Positions 52,687-61,309 of a stretch of DNA of 64,000 bases are shown here, piece by piece (positions within the stretch are counted from its first letter, which is position 1; each line of letters starts with the position of its first letter). Origin of the DNA: Acidimicrobiales bacterium. GTDB taxonomy: Bacteria > Actinomycetota > Acidimicrobiia > Acidimicrobiales > SZUA-35. Where the stretch lies: the NCBI GenBank assembly GCA_028285495.1, contig JANQPB010000026.1, positions 188,001 to 252,000 of the forward strand. Direction: 5' to 3'. Both the position numbers and the translations under genes were made by a program. The notes below the pieces were generated by a model. It ran no database searches, was not told the origin of the DNA, and worked only from the letters and a program-made list of their open reading frames with translations.

Positions 52687-52998
52687 ATGCGTGAACCGAC
52701 GTTCCTGATCCTGGCCGCCCTGGCCCCACGTCCAGCCCACGGCTACGGCGTGATCCGGGCGGTCGACGAGTTGTCCGGTGGCCGGGTCCGGCTCCGGGCC
52801 GGCACGTTGTACACGGCGCTCGACCGCCTGGTCGGCGACGGGCTGCTCGCGGTCTCGGGCGAGGAGGTGGTCGATGGCCGCAACCGCCGGTACTACGCCA
52901 TCACCGTCGAGGGGCGGCGGGCGCTGGCCGAGCAGGCCGACCGCCTGGCCGCCAACGCCGACGTCGCCAGGCGCCAGCTGGCCGGCGGATCGGCATGA
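52687..52998 (+). CDS. PadR-family transcriptional regulator
   Basis: A 103-aa winged-helix regulator: TFLILAALAPRPAHGYGVIRAVDELSGGRVRLRAGTLYTALDRLVGDGLLAV, then GRNRRYYAITVEGRRAL, the PadR signature. A TATGCT -10 box lies 8 nt before the ATG. The stop overlaps the next gene's ATG (ATGA), so regulator and transporter-like fusion form one unit and probably share autoregulation. Confidence 0.9.
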   Translation: MREPTFLILAALAPRPAHGYGVIRAVDELSGGRVRLRAGTLYTALDRLVGDGLLAVSGEEVVDGRNRRYYAITVEGRRALAEQADRLAANADVARRQLAGGSA

Positions 52999-53867
52999 AC
53001 CTCGAACGGCAGTACCGGCTGCTCGCCCGCGCCTTCCCCCGGACCTGGCGGCGCCGACACGGCGACGACCTGGTCGGGACCATGCTCGACGGCTCCAGGG
53101 ACGGTCAGCGGGTGGCGGCCCCGGCCGATGCCATCGACGTCGTCCGCCACGGGCTGGCCGCCCGCTTCGCCGCCGGCGGACCGATGGTGCAGATCCTGGC
53201 CGCCACCCTCGTGCTGGCCGTGACCGTGGCCGTCGTCCAGGGGTTCGTCACCCCGACCTCGCCGGCGTTCCTGGCCACGTCGCTCGTCGTCGTGCTCATC
53301 CCCGGCACCGGCGTGGTGTACTCGGTATCGACGTCGATCGCGGCCGGCTGGCAGCGGGGCAGCGCCGCCGCCTTCGGTTGCACCCTCGGGATCGTGCCCC
53401 ACCTCGTGGCCGCCTGCCTCGGGCTCTCGGGGCTGATGCAGGCCGGGGCCGAGGTGTTCGAGGTGGTCCGCTGGATCGGTGTGGCCTACCTGGCCTACCT
53501 CGGCATCGGCATGATCCGGGCCTCGGGATCGCTGACCGACGTCGAGCAGGGCGACGGCGCATCGCTTCGGGTCACGGTGTGGCGCGGCGTGCTGCTCAAC
53601 CTGCTGAACCCGAAGCTCACCATCTTCTTCTTCGCCTTCCTCCCCCAGTTCCTGGCCTCGCCCCCGACCCTGCTCGACCCCCGCCTGCTCGGCCTGAGCG
53701 CCGTGTTCATGGCCATGACGCTGGCCGTGTTCCTCGTCTACGCCGCCTTCGCCTCCGCCATCCGCCGGTCCGTGCTGGCCCGGCCGCAGGTGCTGCGCCG
53801 GATCGAGCAGTCGCTCGGCATCGTCCTGCTCGGCTTCGCGGCCCGGCTCGCCGTCGCCGAACGCTGA
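52995..53867 (+). CDS. LysE-family exporter with PadR-associated N-terminal domain
   Basis: A 290-aa protein. The first 60 residues (MNLERQYRLLARAFPRTWRRRHGDDLVGTM) resemble the small soluble segment usually found in proteins encoded after PadR regulators. One hydrophobic segment follows, then a LysE/RhtB carrier (FLATSLVVVLIPGTGVVYSVSTSIAAGW, GIVPHLVAACLGLSG, WIGVAYLAYLGIGMIRA, NLLNPKLTIFFFAFLPQFL) with about six TM segments. The fusion joins a PadR-operon partner to an amino-acid or small-molecule exporter. It overlaps padR by 4 bp. Confidence 0.8.
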   Translation: MNLERQYRLLARAFPRTWRRRHGDDLVGTMLDGSRDGQRVAAPADAIDVVRHGLAARFAAGGPMVQILAATLVLAVTVAVVQGFVTPTSPAFLATSLVVVLIPGTGVVYSVSTSIAAGWQRGSAAAFGCTLGIVPHLVAACLGLSGLMQAGAEVFEVVRWIGVAYLAYLGIGMIRASGSLTDVEQGDGASLRVTVWRGVLLNLLNPKLTIFFFAFLPQFLASPPTLLDPRLLGLSAVFMAMTLAVFLVYAAFASAIRRSVLARPQVLRRIEQSLGIVLLGFAARLAVAER

Positions 53868-53983
53868 GGCCGGCCGCCGGCCCCACTGGCGACGGCCCGC
53901 TCTGCGATCCGCCGGGCAGGAAGTCGCTGCGGCGGACGAACTAACGTGGTCCGATCGGGCAGTCGAGCACAGGGACGGGGTCG

Positions 53984-55408
53984 ATGGCGCAAACGATGAA
54001 GCGGGACTACTCGCTCGCTTCCGCAGCCGAGCGGGAGGCGATCGCGGCCGGGTTGGCCGAGGCGGAGTGGTACCAGTCGCCGATCGATCCGGACCGGCTG
54101 CGCGAGCTGACGACGCGGAGCAACGGTCGGGCCGCGCTGCACGTCGGTCTCTACGTCACCCTCCTCGTCGGGTCCGGCGTCTGGGCCTACCTCTCGCTCT
54201 GGTCGTGGTGGACCATCCCGGCGCTGTTCGTCTACGGCACGCTGTACGGCAGCTCGGCCGACCCCCGCTGGCACGAGTGCGGCCACGGCACGGCGTTCCG
54301 GACCCCGTGGCTCAACGACCTCGTGTACTACCCGGCGTCGTTCATGCTGCTGCGCGACGCCACCCTGTGGCGGTGGTCGCACGTCCGGCACCACAGCGAC
54401 ACGATCGTCGTCGCCCGCGACCCCGAGATCATCCTCGCCCGGCCGCCCGAGGCCGGCGACTGGTTCCCCAACCTGTTCAACCTGAAGAACGGGCCCCAGG
54501 CGATGGCCAGGACCGTGCGCCACGCCCTCGGTCGGATCTCCGAGGCCGACCGGTCGTTCGTGCCCGAGCGGGAGCACCACAAGATCGTGCGGGAGGGCCG
54601 GATCTACGTGGCGCTGTGGGTGGCGCTGATCGTGTGGTGCCTGGTCTCGTGGAGCCTGATCCCGCTGCTGTTCTTCGTCGGCCCGTCGTTCTACGGGGCC
54701 TGGCTGGTGCTGATCTTCGGCACGACCCAGCACCTCGGGCTCCGGGAGGACGTGCTCGACCACCGGCTCAACACCAGGACCGTCTACATGAACCCGGTGT
54801 TCCGGTTCCTCTATTGGAACATGAACTACCACGTCGAGCATCACATGTTCCCCACCGTGCCGACCCACAACCTGCGGGCCCTGCACGACGAGATCAAGGA
54901 TGACCTCCCCGAGCCGAGCCCGTCGATCATCGCCGCCTACCGCGAGCTCGTCCCGGCCCTGATCCGCCAGCATCGCGACCCGACCTACGAGCTCGACCGG
55001 GTCGTGCCTGGTCCGGCGGTGACCGTCGCCGACGCGGGTGGGACCGGGGTCGAGGTCCGGCTGGCCCCGGGGCCGGAGCGGGACGGCTTCGTCGACGTGT
55101 GCGCGGTCGCCGATCTCGACGACGGCGACGTGCGGCGGCTCGACCTCGGCGACGCCACCTTCGCCGTGTACCGGCTGGGCGACCGCTACCTGGCCACCGA
55201 CGGGATCTGCACCCACAGCCGGCGCATCCACCTGGCCGGCGGCATCGTCATCGACGGCCAGATCGAGTGTCCGAAGCACAACGGCCGGTTCGACATCGAG
55301 TCCGGTTCGCCGACGCGCGACCCGGTGTGCGTCGCGCTGAACACCCACGAGATCCGGGTGGTCGGCGACCGGGTGACGATGCGGGTGCCGGCCGCGGGCG
55401 ACTCGTGA
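53984..55408 (+). CDS. Fatty acid desaturase-Rieske fusion (MocD/MocE-like)
   Basis: A 474-aa protein. Residues about 50-330 form a membrane di-iron desaturase/hydroxylase with three His boxes: H97-ECGH101, H133-VRHH137, H283-VEHH287, and several hydrophobic stretches. A Rieske [2Fe-2S] domain follows at about 365-470 with C409-T-H411 and C429-PKH432. In rhizobial rhizopine catabolism, MocD-type oxygenase and MocE-type ferredoxin are separate proteins; here they are joined, so the oxygenase carries its own electron donor. It overlaps the next gene by 4 bp. The hydroxylation substrate is unknown. Confidence 0.85.
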   Translation: MAQTMKRDYSLASAAEREAIAAGLAEAEWYQSPIDPDRLRELTTRSNGRAALHVGLYVTLLVGSGVWAYLSLWSWWTIPALFVYGTLYGSSADPRWHECGHGTAFRTPWLNDLVYYPASFMLLRDATLWRWSHVRHHSDTIVVARDPEIILARPPEAGDWFPNLFNLKNGPQAMARTVRHALGRISEADRSFVPEREHHKIVREGRIYVALWVALIVWCLVSWSLIPLLFFVGPSFYGAWLVLIFGTTQHLGLREDVLDHRLNTRTVYMNPVFRFLYWNMNYHVEHHMFPTVPTHNLRALHDEIKDDLPEPSPSIIAAYRELVPALIRQHRDPTYELDRVVPGPAVTVADAGGTGVEVRLAPGPERDGFVDVCAVADLDDGDVRRLDLGDATFAVYRLGDRYLATDGICTHSRRIHLAGGIVIDGQIECPKHNGRFDIESGSPTRDPVCVALNTHEIRVVGDRVTMRVPAAGDS

Positions 55409-56202
55409 ACCGCGTCCGGCCGACCGTCGCCGACCTGCGAGCCGGCAAGGGGCAGCGCCAGCTGACCAACGTGTACGTCGAGTCGGTCGCCGAGGCCGAG
55501 GCGGCCGAGGCGGCCGGCATCGACATCGTGACCGTGCAGGACTCGATCATGTCGCCGGCGATGCGGGCGGCGGCGCCGACGGCGTTCATGGTCGTCGGCA
55601 TCGAGTACGGTCGATCGGCGGTCACGACCGACGACTATCTCCGGGCCGGCTTCGCCGCCCTGAACGCCGATGCCGACGCGGTGTGGAGCGCGGCCAGCCT
55701 GCAGACGATCGCCCGGATGCGGGACGAGGGGATCCCCGTCGTCGGCCACGTCGGGCTGATCCCGGCCCGCCGCACCTGGACCGGCGGGTTCCGGGCGGTC
55801 GGCAAGACCGCCTCGTCGGCGCTCGACGTGTGGCGGGCGACGGTGGCGTTGGAGGAGGCCGGGGCGTTCGCCGCCGAGATCGAGGTCGTACCGGCCCCGG
55901 TGGCGACGGCGATCAGCCAGCGGACGTCGCTGGTCATGATCTCGATGGGATCGGGAAACGGCTGCGATGCGCAGTACCTGTTCTCGACCGACATCCTCGG
56001 CACGAACCGGGGCCACGTGCCGAGGCACGCCAAGCAGTACGCCGACCTGGCCGCCGAGGAGGATCGGATCCAGAAGCTGCGCATCGAGGCGTTCTCCGGC
56101 TATGTCGAGGACGTGGCCAGCGGCGAGTTCCCCGACGACCCCCGGCTCGTCCCCATCGACGCGGCCGAGCTGTCGGCCTTCCTCGACGCGCTCGAGGCCT
56201 GA
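55405..56202 (+). CDS. PanB-like (ketopantoate hydroxymethyltransferase family) protein with altered active site
   Basis: A 265-aa protein alignable by eye with PanB along its length: GIDIVTVQDSIM (PanB LNVMLVGDSLG), GIPVVGHVGLIPAR, GGFRAVGKT, ALEEAGAFAAEIEVVP, GSGNGCDAQYLFSTDILG and GHVPRHAKQYA. The first Mg ligand Asp is kept (D46) and the distal Glu is kept (E160), but the second Mg Asp (in ADLPF of E. coli) reads GIEYG, and the catalytic Lys-x-Glu (K112/E114 of E. coli) reads W-S-A. So it is not expected to make ketopantoate. It is coupled to the desaturase-Rieske gene (GTGA overlap). Confidence 0.75.
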   Translation: MNRVRPTVADLRAGKGQRQLTNVYVESVAEAEAAEAAGIDIVTVQDSIMSPAMRAAAPTAFMVVGIEYGRSAVTTDDYLRAGFAALNADADAVWSAASLQTIARMRDEGIPVVGHVGLIPARRTWTGGFRAVGKTASSALDVWRATVALEEAGAFAAEIEVVPAPVATAISQRTSLVMISMGSGNGCDAQYLFSTDILGTNRGHVPRHAKQYADLAAEEDRIQKLRIEAFSGYVEDVASGEFPDDPRLVPIDAAELSAFLDALEA

Positions 56203-56208
56203 CCCGTC

Positions 56209-56229
56209 CGCCGCCGGGCTCGGGCGGCG
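56209..56229. terminator. Weak hairpin between convergent genes
   Basis: CGCCGCC (56209-56215) pairs with GGCGGCG (56223-56229), 7-nt loop, just after the PanB-like stop. Confidence 0.35.
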
Positions 56230-56297
56230 TCGTCGCTCGGGCCGGCGCGGTTCGAACGGTTCGAGCGGCCCGGCCGGTTCGCAGGGACCGTCGAGCC

Positions 56298-56984
56298 TCA
56301 GGCCGGATGGCCGGCCGCCGTCTTCACGGCGAGCTCGAGGCCGCCGTCGAACGGCAGCGTCTGCGTGGTGAAACCGTTCGCCGGGTCGTCGAGGTGCTCG
56401 AAGAGCCCGGCGTAGAGCTGGCGCCGGGCCAGGGTGTTGTCGGCGACGATGATGCCGCCGGTGCGGAGGCGGGGGCCGACCGTCGCCGCCACGTCGCCGG
56501 CGATCGGGGCCCAGATGTCGAGCAGCAGGACGTCGACCGGGTCCTCGATGGCGGGGAGCGTCTCCCGGACGTCGCCGACGAGCACGTCGACCGACGACGA
56601 GAGCCCGGCCTCGTCGAGGTGGCGCCTCGCCACGGCCGCCTTGGTCGCCTCGATGTCCCCGGACGTCACCAACCCGCCACCGTTGTCTCGGACGGCGGCG
56701 GCCAGGTAGAGCGTCGACACGCCGAAGGAGGTGCCGGCCTCGACGATCCGCGTCGCACCGGCGGCTCGGCAGAGTGCGTACACGAACTCGGCCTTGTCCC
56801 GATCCAGCGCCACGTACTTGTCGAGCCAGAACGTCCGCTCCGGGGCCCCGTCCGGCTCGAACCCGGTCGGCCTTGGCCCCCCGGCCCGGTCGTACTCGTC
56901 GATGGCCGCGATCTGCCGGTCGCTGGCGGCGTGCAGGCGATCGAGCAGCTCCCGGAGGCGTCGGTCGTCGGTCAGGCTGTTCAC
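56298..56984 (-). CDS. Class I SAM-dependent O-methyltransferase
   Basis: A 228-aa methyltransferase of the Methyltransf_3/24 style: an N-terminal helical lid, KAEFVYALCRAAGATRIVEAGTSFGVSTLYLAAAV (SAM loop), DIEATKAAVARRHLDEAGL, VLVGDVRETLPAI, VDVLLLDIWAP (metal-binding Asp position) and GGIIVADNTLA. The GTG at 56984 is the best available start; the frame remains open upstream. It converges with the desaturase/PanB-like operon. Catechol-like substrates are typical for this fold, but nothing here selects one. Confidence 0.82.
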   Translation of the reverse strand: MNSLTDDRRLRELLDRLHAASDRQIAAIDEYDRAGGPRPTGFEPDGAPERTFWLDKYVALDRDKAEFVYALCRAAGATRIVEAGTSFGVSTLYLAAAVRDNGGGLVTSGDIEATKAAVARRHLDEAGLSSSVDVLVGDVRETLPAIEDPVDVLLLDIWAPIAGDVAATVGPRLRTGGIIVADNTLARRQLYAGLFEHLDDPANGFTTQTLPFDGGLELAVKTAAGHPA

Positions 56985-57168
56985 CGCGTCGACCTCGACG
57001 GCCGGGTCGGCCCATTCGTGCCGGGCCGGAGAGACGCCACCTGCCAGGACTCCGTCATCGATCCCCCTCGTGCCAACAACTCGCCCCGAAAGTAGGCCGC
57101 CGCACACCGCGCCGGCCACCCGCTGCGCCCGGTTGCCTGACCAGACGGAGCCGGGGCCCAGGCCGCCA

Positions 57169-57174
57169 TACTGT
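57169..57174 (+). promoter_or_regulatory. -10 box TACTGT, leaderless start
   Basis: TACTGT ends 6 nt before the ATG at 57181. Confidence 0.5.
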
Positions 57175-57180
57175 GCGGTC

Positions 57181-60039
57181 ATGACCTCCACGCTCCGGCG
57201 CGGCATCGCCGTGCTCTGCGTGTTCGGCCTGGCGGCCATGGCCTGCACCAGCGGGACCGACGAACCCGATGCGACCGCCCCGGACACCACCTCGACACCC
57301 TCGACCACCGCCGAGACCGCCACCGACGACCGGGGCCACCGGGCCCGGATCGACGCGCTGCTGGCGCTCGTTCCGGCCGACGCCAGGGGCATCGCCACCG
57401 TGAACGCCGCAGCGCTGGCGGTCGATCGGCCCGTCGCCGATCCAGCGTTGGGCGAGCTGCTCGGCCTGATCGGATCGCTCGCCTCGGACGTCGCCGAGCC
57501 GGGCGAGGTGGCCAGCGCCGTGCTCGTCACCCCAGCCGACCCGACGGTCGCGCCGTCGCTGCTGGCCGCCGACGGCTCCGGCTCGCGGCTCATCGACCCG
57601 CCGACCGATGCCGGCTCGGCAACGACCGGGCGACTCGCCCCGTTCCTCCCGACCCTCGCCGCCGAGGCGGACCTCAGCTTCGTCTACGCCCTCGACGGCG
57701 ACGCCGAGACCACCACCACCCTGGCCGACGCCGTGGCCGTCAGCGGCGCCTTCGACGTCGTCGACGGCAACCTCACCGGCGCGCTCACGTTCCACACCCC
57801 CGCGGCCGCCGGCTTCGTGGAGGCCTACAACCTGCTCAACCGACCGGCCACCCAGGGCGACGACCCGATCGAGCAGCCGCTCACCCTCGGCGAGCCGATC
57901 GCCGACGGTCTCGACCGGGTGATCGTGCCGCTGCCCCCCTCCCCCGTCGACGGTTCCCCCGACGACGCCATGGCCACCCGCAACGTGCTGAAGAAGCTGT
58001 TCATCGGGATGGAGGCGCTCGAGTACGCCAGCGCCGTCGGTGACCGCACCGAACCGGCCTGGCTCGACTTCGTGGTCAAGAGCGAACGGTTCCCCGAGGA
58101 GCCGCCGCCGGCCGGGTCGGTGTACATCCGATGGGAGTTCCGCGACCAGGCCGCGATCGAGGCCTTCGAGGCCGACGAGCTGCCGGCCGGCTTCCGCCTC
58201 GCGCCGACCCGTTTCCTCGAGAGCGACGATCCGGACGGCGAGATCTTCCTCGCCCTCAACCTGTACGACGCCGCCGGCGGGACCGTGGTCGGCGGGGCCC
58301 GAGCCGAGTGGGACGTCTTCGTCCACGGCCCCGAGGGGGCCGATCCCAACGCCGGCGTTCGCCCCCGCTTCGCCGTCGTCGAGGCGCTGGCCGAGGAGGT
58401 GTCGGCCGACGCCACCAACCTCCTCACCCCGGCCGAGCCCCTGTCGCACGTGCTCGAGGACGGCAACGTCGTCTCGACCGTCGCCCGCTTCGGCGACGAC
58501 GGCAATCCGGTCCCGGTCTTCGAGTCGAGCTTCCCCGTGCCCGTCCCCGGCGAGGCTCCGGTCGCCCGCTTCACCCGCGAGATGGCCATCGGCAACGACT
58601 ACATCTACTGGGGTCACGGCGTCTCCGACCGGGTCCTCTACAACGCAACGACGTTCAACCACGACGCCCACTTCGTCGACGTCTCGCAGCTGACCTTCAC
58701 CGACGACTCCCGGTGGGCCAAGTACCTGAAACCGGAGGTCAAGGACGCCGTCTACTACGACAACACGCTCGAGTACGTGGCCTCACCGATGGCCAACCTC
58801 GTCGACTCGGAGCACCTGGACATCACCCCCGAGTGGCGGGAGGAGCTGATCCGCTTCACCACGAACGGCCACCAGGAGGGCCTCATGCAGACTGCGGTCG
58901 AGCAGTTGTTCACCGGCACCGGCGACCCGTTCATCGGCCGGGAGATCGGCAACGAGACCCCGGCCGCCCACTACCACTTCGAGATCACCGACCCCGCCGG
59001 GCTGGAGGCGACTCTCGACCTGCCGCCCGACCACCGGCTGGCGCCGACCACCCTGTTCGTCGACGACACGCCCCGCCACTACCTCACCCTCTCGATCTAC
59101 GAGTTCGACGGCGGCCCCGAGGGGACGCGGGCCGAGTTCGGCGTGTCCACCAACCGCAGCGACGTCGACGACGCACGACCACCGAACCGGACGATCATCG
59201 ACACGCTGACCGAGCGGGCGACGATCGACCCGGTCACGATCGTCACCCGACCGGGCATCGTCGAGCACGAGTGGGACGGCGACGCCATCTCGACGAGGGT
59301 GGCCTCGTCGACCGTCGCCTTCCAGGCGACCCTCACCACGGCCGGGGCGACCGAGCGGCCCCTGCACCTCGACTGGATCGAGGCGGGCGACGACACCTGC
59401 TGGCTCAACGGCATCTGCGACCGGTACTACTACGACGCCGAGCACCTGGACGTCCCGGTGCAGCTGCCGGCCAGCGTCACCGTCGAGGAGCTGACGACGC
59501 CGTGGGACGCCTTCATCGATCCGGCGCCGAGCGCGGTGTTCTTCCGCACCAACTCCCAGCAGTACGCCGTCAAGCCCTGGTACAACCTCGACCTCGCCGT
59601 CGAGCCGCTGCCCTTCAGCGGCGTCGACGACCCGACCCACACCATCGGCGGAACCGGCACGCTCCGAGGCCGGGTCAACGACCTCGTCGACTCCGACTAC
59701 AGCTACAGCGGCGACGCCCGCCTCGACGGCGACGTGCTGGTCTTCGCCATCGACCAGCGGATCGACAACGCCATCGGCACCGCCAACGTCTACACGACGG
59801 GCCGGTTCGACCTCACCACCGCCAGCGGCACCCAGACCGTCGTCAGCTGCGAGGGCAGCGGTCTGTTGTGCACCGGCATCAAGAGCGGCTCGACCAACTT
59901 CTACACGGCCCAGGAGCTCGACCCGAGCGACCTCGACGCCATCTCGTGGCAGGTCGACGCCGCCATCGATCTCGGTGGCTCGTTCGGTGTCGCCGACAGC
60001 GCGTCGACGATCGTCGCCTCCGCCGAACCGGGCGGCTGA
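57181..60039 (+). CDS. Large lipoprotein with internally duplicated domain, unknown family
   Basis: A 952-aa exported protein. The signal MTSTLRRGIAVLCVFGLAAMAC ends in a lipobox, then a short Thr/Asp linker. The body has two related halves: about 310-560 and 590-830. Paired segments are GFRLAPTRFLESDDPDGEIF with HRLAPTTLFVDDTPRHYLTL, LNLYDAAGGTVVGGARAEWDV with LSIYEFDGGPEGTRAEFGV, and YIYWGHGVSDRVLYNATTFN with TCWLNGICDRYYYDAEHLD. Only the second copy has cysteines at the last block. The R-L-A-P-T-x-F/L pattern recalls acetoacetate-decarboxylase-like barrels, but that is a guess. The start is leaderless. Confidence 0.75.
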   Translation: MTSTLRRGIAVLCVFGLAAMACTSGTDEPDATAPDTTSTPSTTAETATDDRGHRARIDALLALVPADARGIATVNAAALAVDRPVADPALGELLGLIGSLASDVAEPGEVASAVLVTPADPTVAPSLLAADGSGSRLIDPPTDAGSATTGRLAPFLPTLAAEADLSFVYALDGDAETTTTLADAVAVSGAFDVVDGNLTGALTFHTPAAAGFVEAYNLLNRPATQGDDPIEQPLTLGEPIADGLDRVIVPLPPSPVDGSPDDAMATRNVLKKLFIGMEALEYASAVGDRTEPAWLDFVVKSERFPEEPPPAGSVYIRWEFRDQAAIEAFEADELPAGFRLAPTRFLESDDPDGEIFLALNLYDAAGGTVVGGARAEWDVFVHGPEGADPNAGVRPRFAVVEALAEEVSADATNLLTPAEPLSHVLEDGNVVSTVARFGDDGNPVPVFESSFPVPVPGEAPVARFTREMAIGNDYIYWGHGVSDRVLYNATTFNHDAHFVDVSQLTFTDDSRWAKYLKPEVKDAVYYDNTLEYVASPMANLVDSEHLDITPEWREELIRFTTNGHQEGLMQTAVEQLFTGTGDPFIGREIGNETPAAHYHFEITDPAGLEATLDLPPDHRLAPTTLFVDDTPRHYLTLSIYEFDGGPEGTRAEFGVSTNRSDVDDARPPNRTIIDTLTERATIDPVTIVTRPGIVEHEWDGDAISTRVASSTVAFQATLTTAGATERPLHLDWIEAGDDTCWLNGICDRYYYDAEHLDVPVQLPASVTVEELTTPWDAFIDPAPSAVFFRTNSQQYAVKPWYNLDLAVEPLPFSGVDDPTHTIGGTGTLRGRVNDLVDSDYSYSGDARLDGDVLVFAIDQRIDNAIGTANVYTTGRFDLTTASGTQTVVSCEGSGLLCTGIKSGSTNFYTAQELDPSDLDAISWQVDAAIDLGGSFGVADSASTIVASAEPGG

Positions 60040-60166
60040 ACCGCGGGCCGGGGGCAGGAGGTGCACGAGCGACCGCGTCCGAGCCGGCGGGAGGGCCCGT
60101 CGGCGGTGGTCGATGGCCTCGGATGATCGCGACATGCGCTGACCCGGTCGATCGGCCGCCGCCCGG

Positions 60167-61228
60167 TCAGCTCGAGCGGGAACCGGAGGCCCGGCGCTGC
60201 TCGATGTAGCGGTCCTCCCTGGCGTAGTCGAACATGCCGGCGAACCACGCCGCGTCGACGCCAGGCAGGTTCGCACCGCCGCCGGGTCCGATCTCGGCCC
60301 GCCCCGTCATCCACTCGACCGCCTCGCCGACCGTCTCGGCATAGGTACCGGCCGGCACGTGGCCGAGCGCCTCGGCCGCACCGGTGTCGAGCACGATCGG
60401 GGCGGCGGTCATCCAGGGATGGATGCCGAGCATCGGATCCGCATCGACGTCCAGCAGGTACTCGTCGAACTGGTGGTCGAGGAGCTCGGCGGTCGTGCGT
60501 GCGATCTCGAGCGCGGACGGCGCATCCGGATCTGCGCAGTTCAGCACCCGCCGCCCGGGTCGGTCGGCGACCAGCTCGACCAGGGCCGCCAGGGTGGCTG
60601 CCGCCGTCGTGTGGTCGATGCTGCGACCCCGGTCGGCCAGTACCACCGCCGGTCGGCGGTCGAGACACCGCTTCACGAAGACCCATTCCCGGGGCTGGGT
60701 GCCTCCCGGCCCGTGGATCTTCGACGGACGCAGGACCGTCACCGGCCGGTTGCTCTCGAGCAGGGTCTGCTCGGCCGCGACCTTGTGCGACCCGTAGCCC
60801 TCGCCGATCATCGGGTCGCCGACGCCGGGAGCCATGACGGCCTGGGCCTCGGTGATCGGCCCGGCGAAGCGAGGCGGCGTCGACGAGTTCACGTTGTTGC
60901 CGTCGTCGTCGACGTACACCGCCTTCGTCGAGATCATCACCGTCGACCCGACCCCGTCGGCCAGCTCGAGCAGGCTGCTGGCGTCGCGGGAGGTGAAGCA
61001 CAGACAATCGACCAGCAGCTCGTGACCGCCACGGCCGACGGCCGCCCGCAGGCCGCCGAGATCCGTGCGGTCGCAGGCAACGAACTGCACGCCGAGCCGC
61101 CGCAGGTCCTCGGCCATCCGCCCGGGCCGGCGGCCGACCACCGTGACCTGCCACGCCAGTCGAGCGAGGCGCCTGGCGATCGCCGATCCGACCACACCGG
61201 TTCCACCCAAGATCACGGCCGACGCCAC
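60167..61228 (-). CDS. NAD(P)-dependent epimerase/dehydratase (extended SDR-like)
   Basis: A 353-aa Rossmann protein: VILGGTGVVGSAIARRLARL at the N-terminus, then VACDRTDLGGLRAAV, VMISTKAVY with a serine at the catalytic position, EGYGSHKVAAEQTLL (Y-x-x-x-K, as YGSHK) and VTVLRPSKIHGPGG. Sugar epimerases and related reductases share this pattern. A TAGAGT -10 box ends 6 nt before the GTG at 61228. It converges with the 952-aa lipoprotein gene; the 127 bp between them hold nothing convincing. Confidence 0.85.
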   Translation of the reverse strand: MASAVILGGTGVVGSAIARRLARLAWQVTVVGRRPGRMAEDLRRLGVQFVACDRTDLGGLRAAVGRGGHELLVDCLCFTSRDASSLLELADGVGSTVMISTKAVYVDDDGNNVNSSTPPRFAGPITEAQAVMAPGVGDPMIGEGYGSHKVAAEQTLLESNRPVTVLRPSKIHGPGGTQPREWVFVKRCLDRRPAVVLADRGRSIDHTTAAATLAALVELVADRPGRRVLNCADPDAPSALEIARTTAELLDHQFDEYLLDVDADPMLGIHPWMTAAPIVLDTGAAEALGHVPAGTYAETVGEAVEWMTGRAEIGPGGGANLPGVDAAWFAGMFDYAREDRYIEQRRASGSRSS

Positions 61229-61234
61229 GGGTCG

Positions 61235-61240
61235 ACTCTA
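61235..61240 (-). promoter_or_regulatory. -10 box TAGAGT, leaderless start
   Basis: Minus-strand TAGAGT ends 6 nt before the GTG at 61228. Confidence 0.5.
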
Positions 61241-61297
61241 GGGCCGGCGGCCGCCGAGGTCGGCCGAAAAGGCCGATCCCGGCCCGGAGGCGGGGGC

Positions 61298-61303
61298 TAT
61301 GGT
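61298..61303 (+). promoter_or_regulatory. -10 box TATGGT, leaderless start
   Basis: TATGGT ends 6 nt before the ATG at 61310. Confidence 0.5.
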
Positions 61304-61309
61304 CCGGCC

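Noticed and set aside
58131..60209. 692-codon frame overlapping the 952-aa lipoprotein
   Set aside because: Arg/Pro-rich +1 shadow; no start signal or family pattern.
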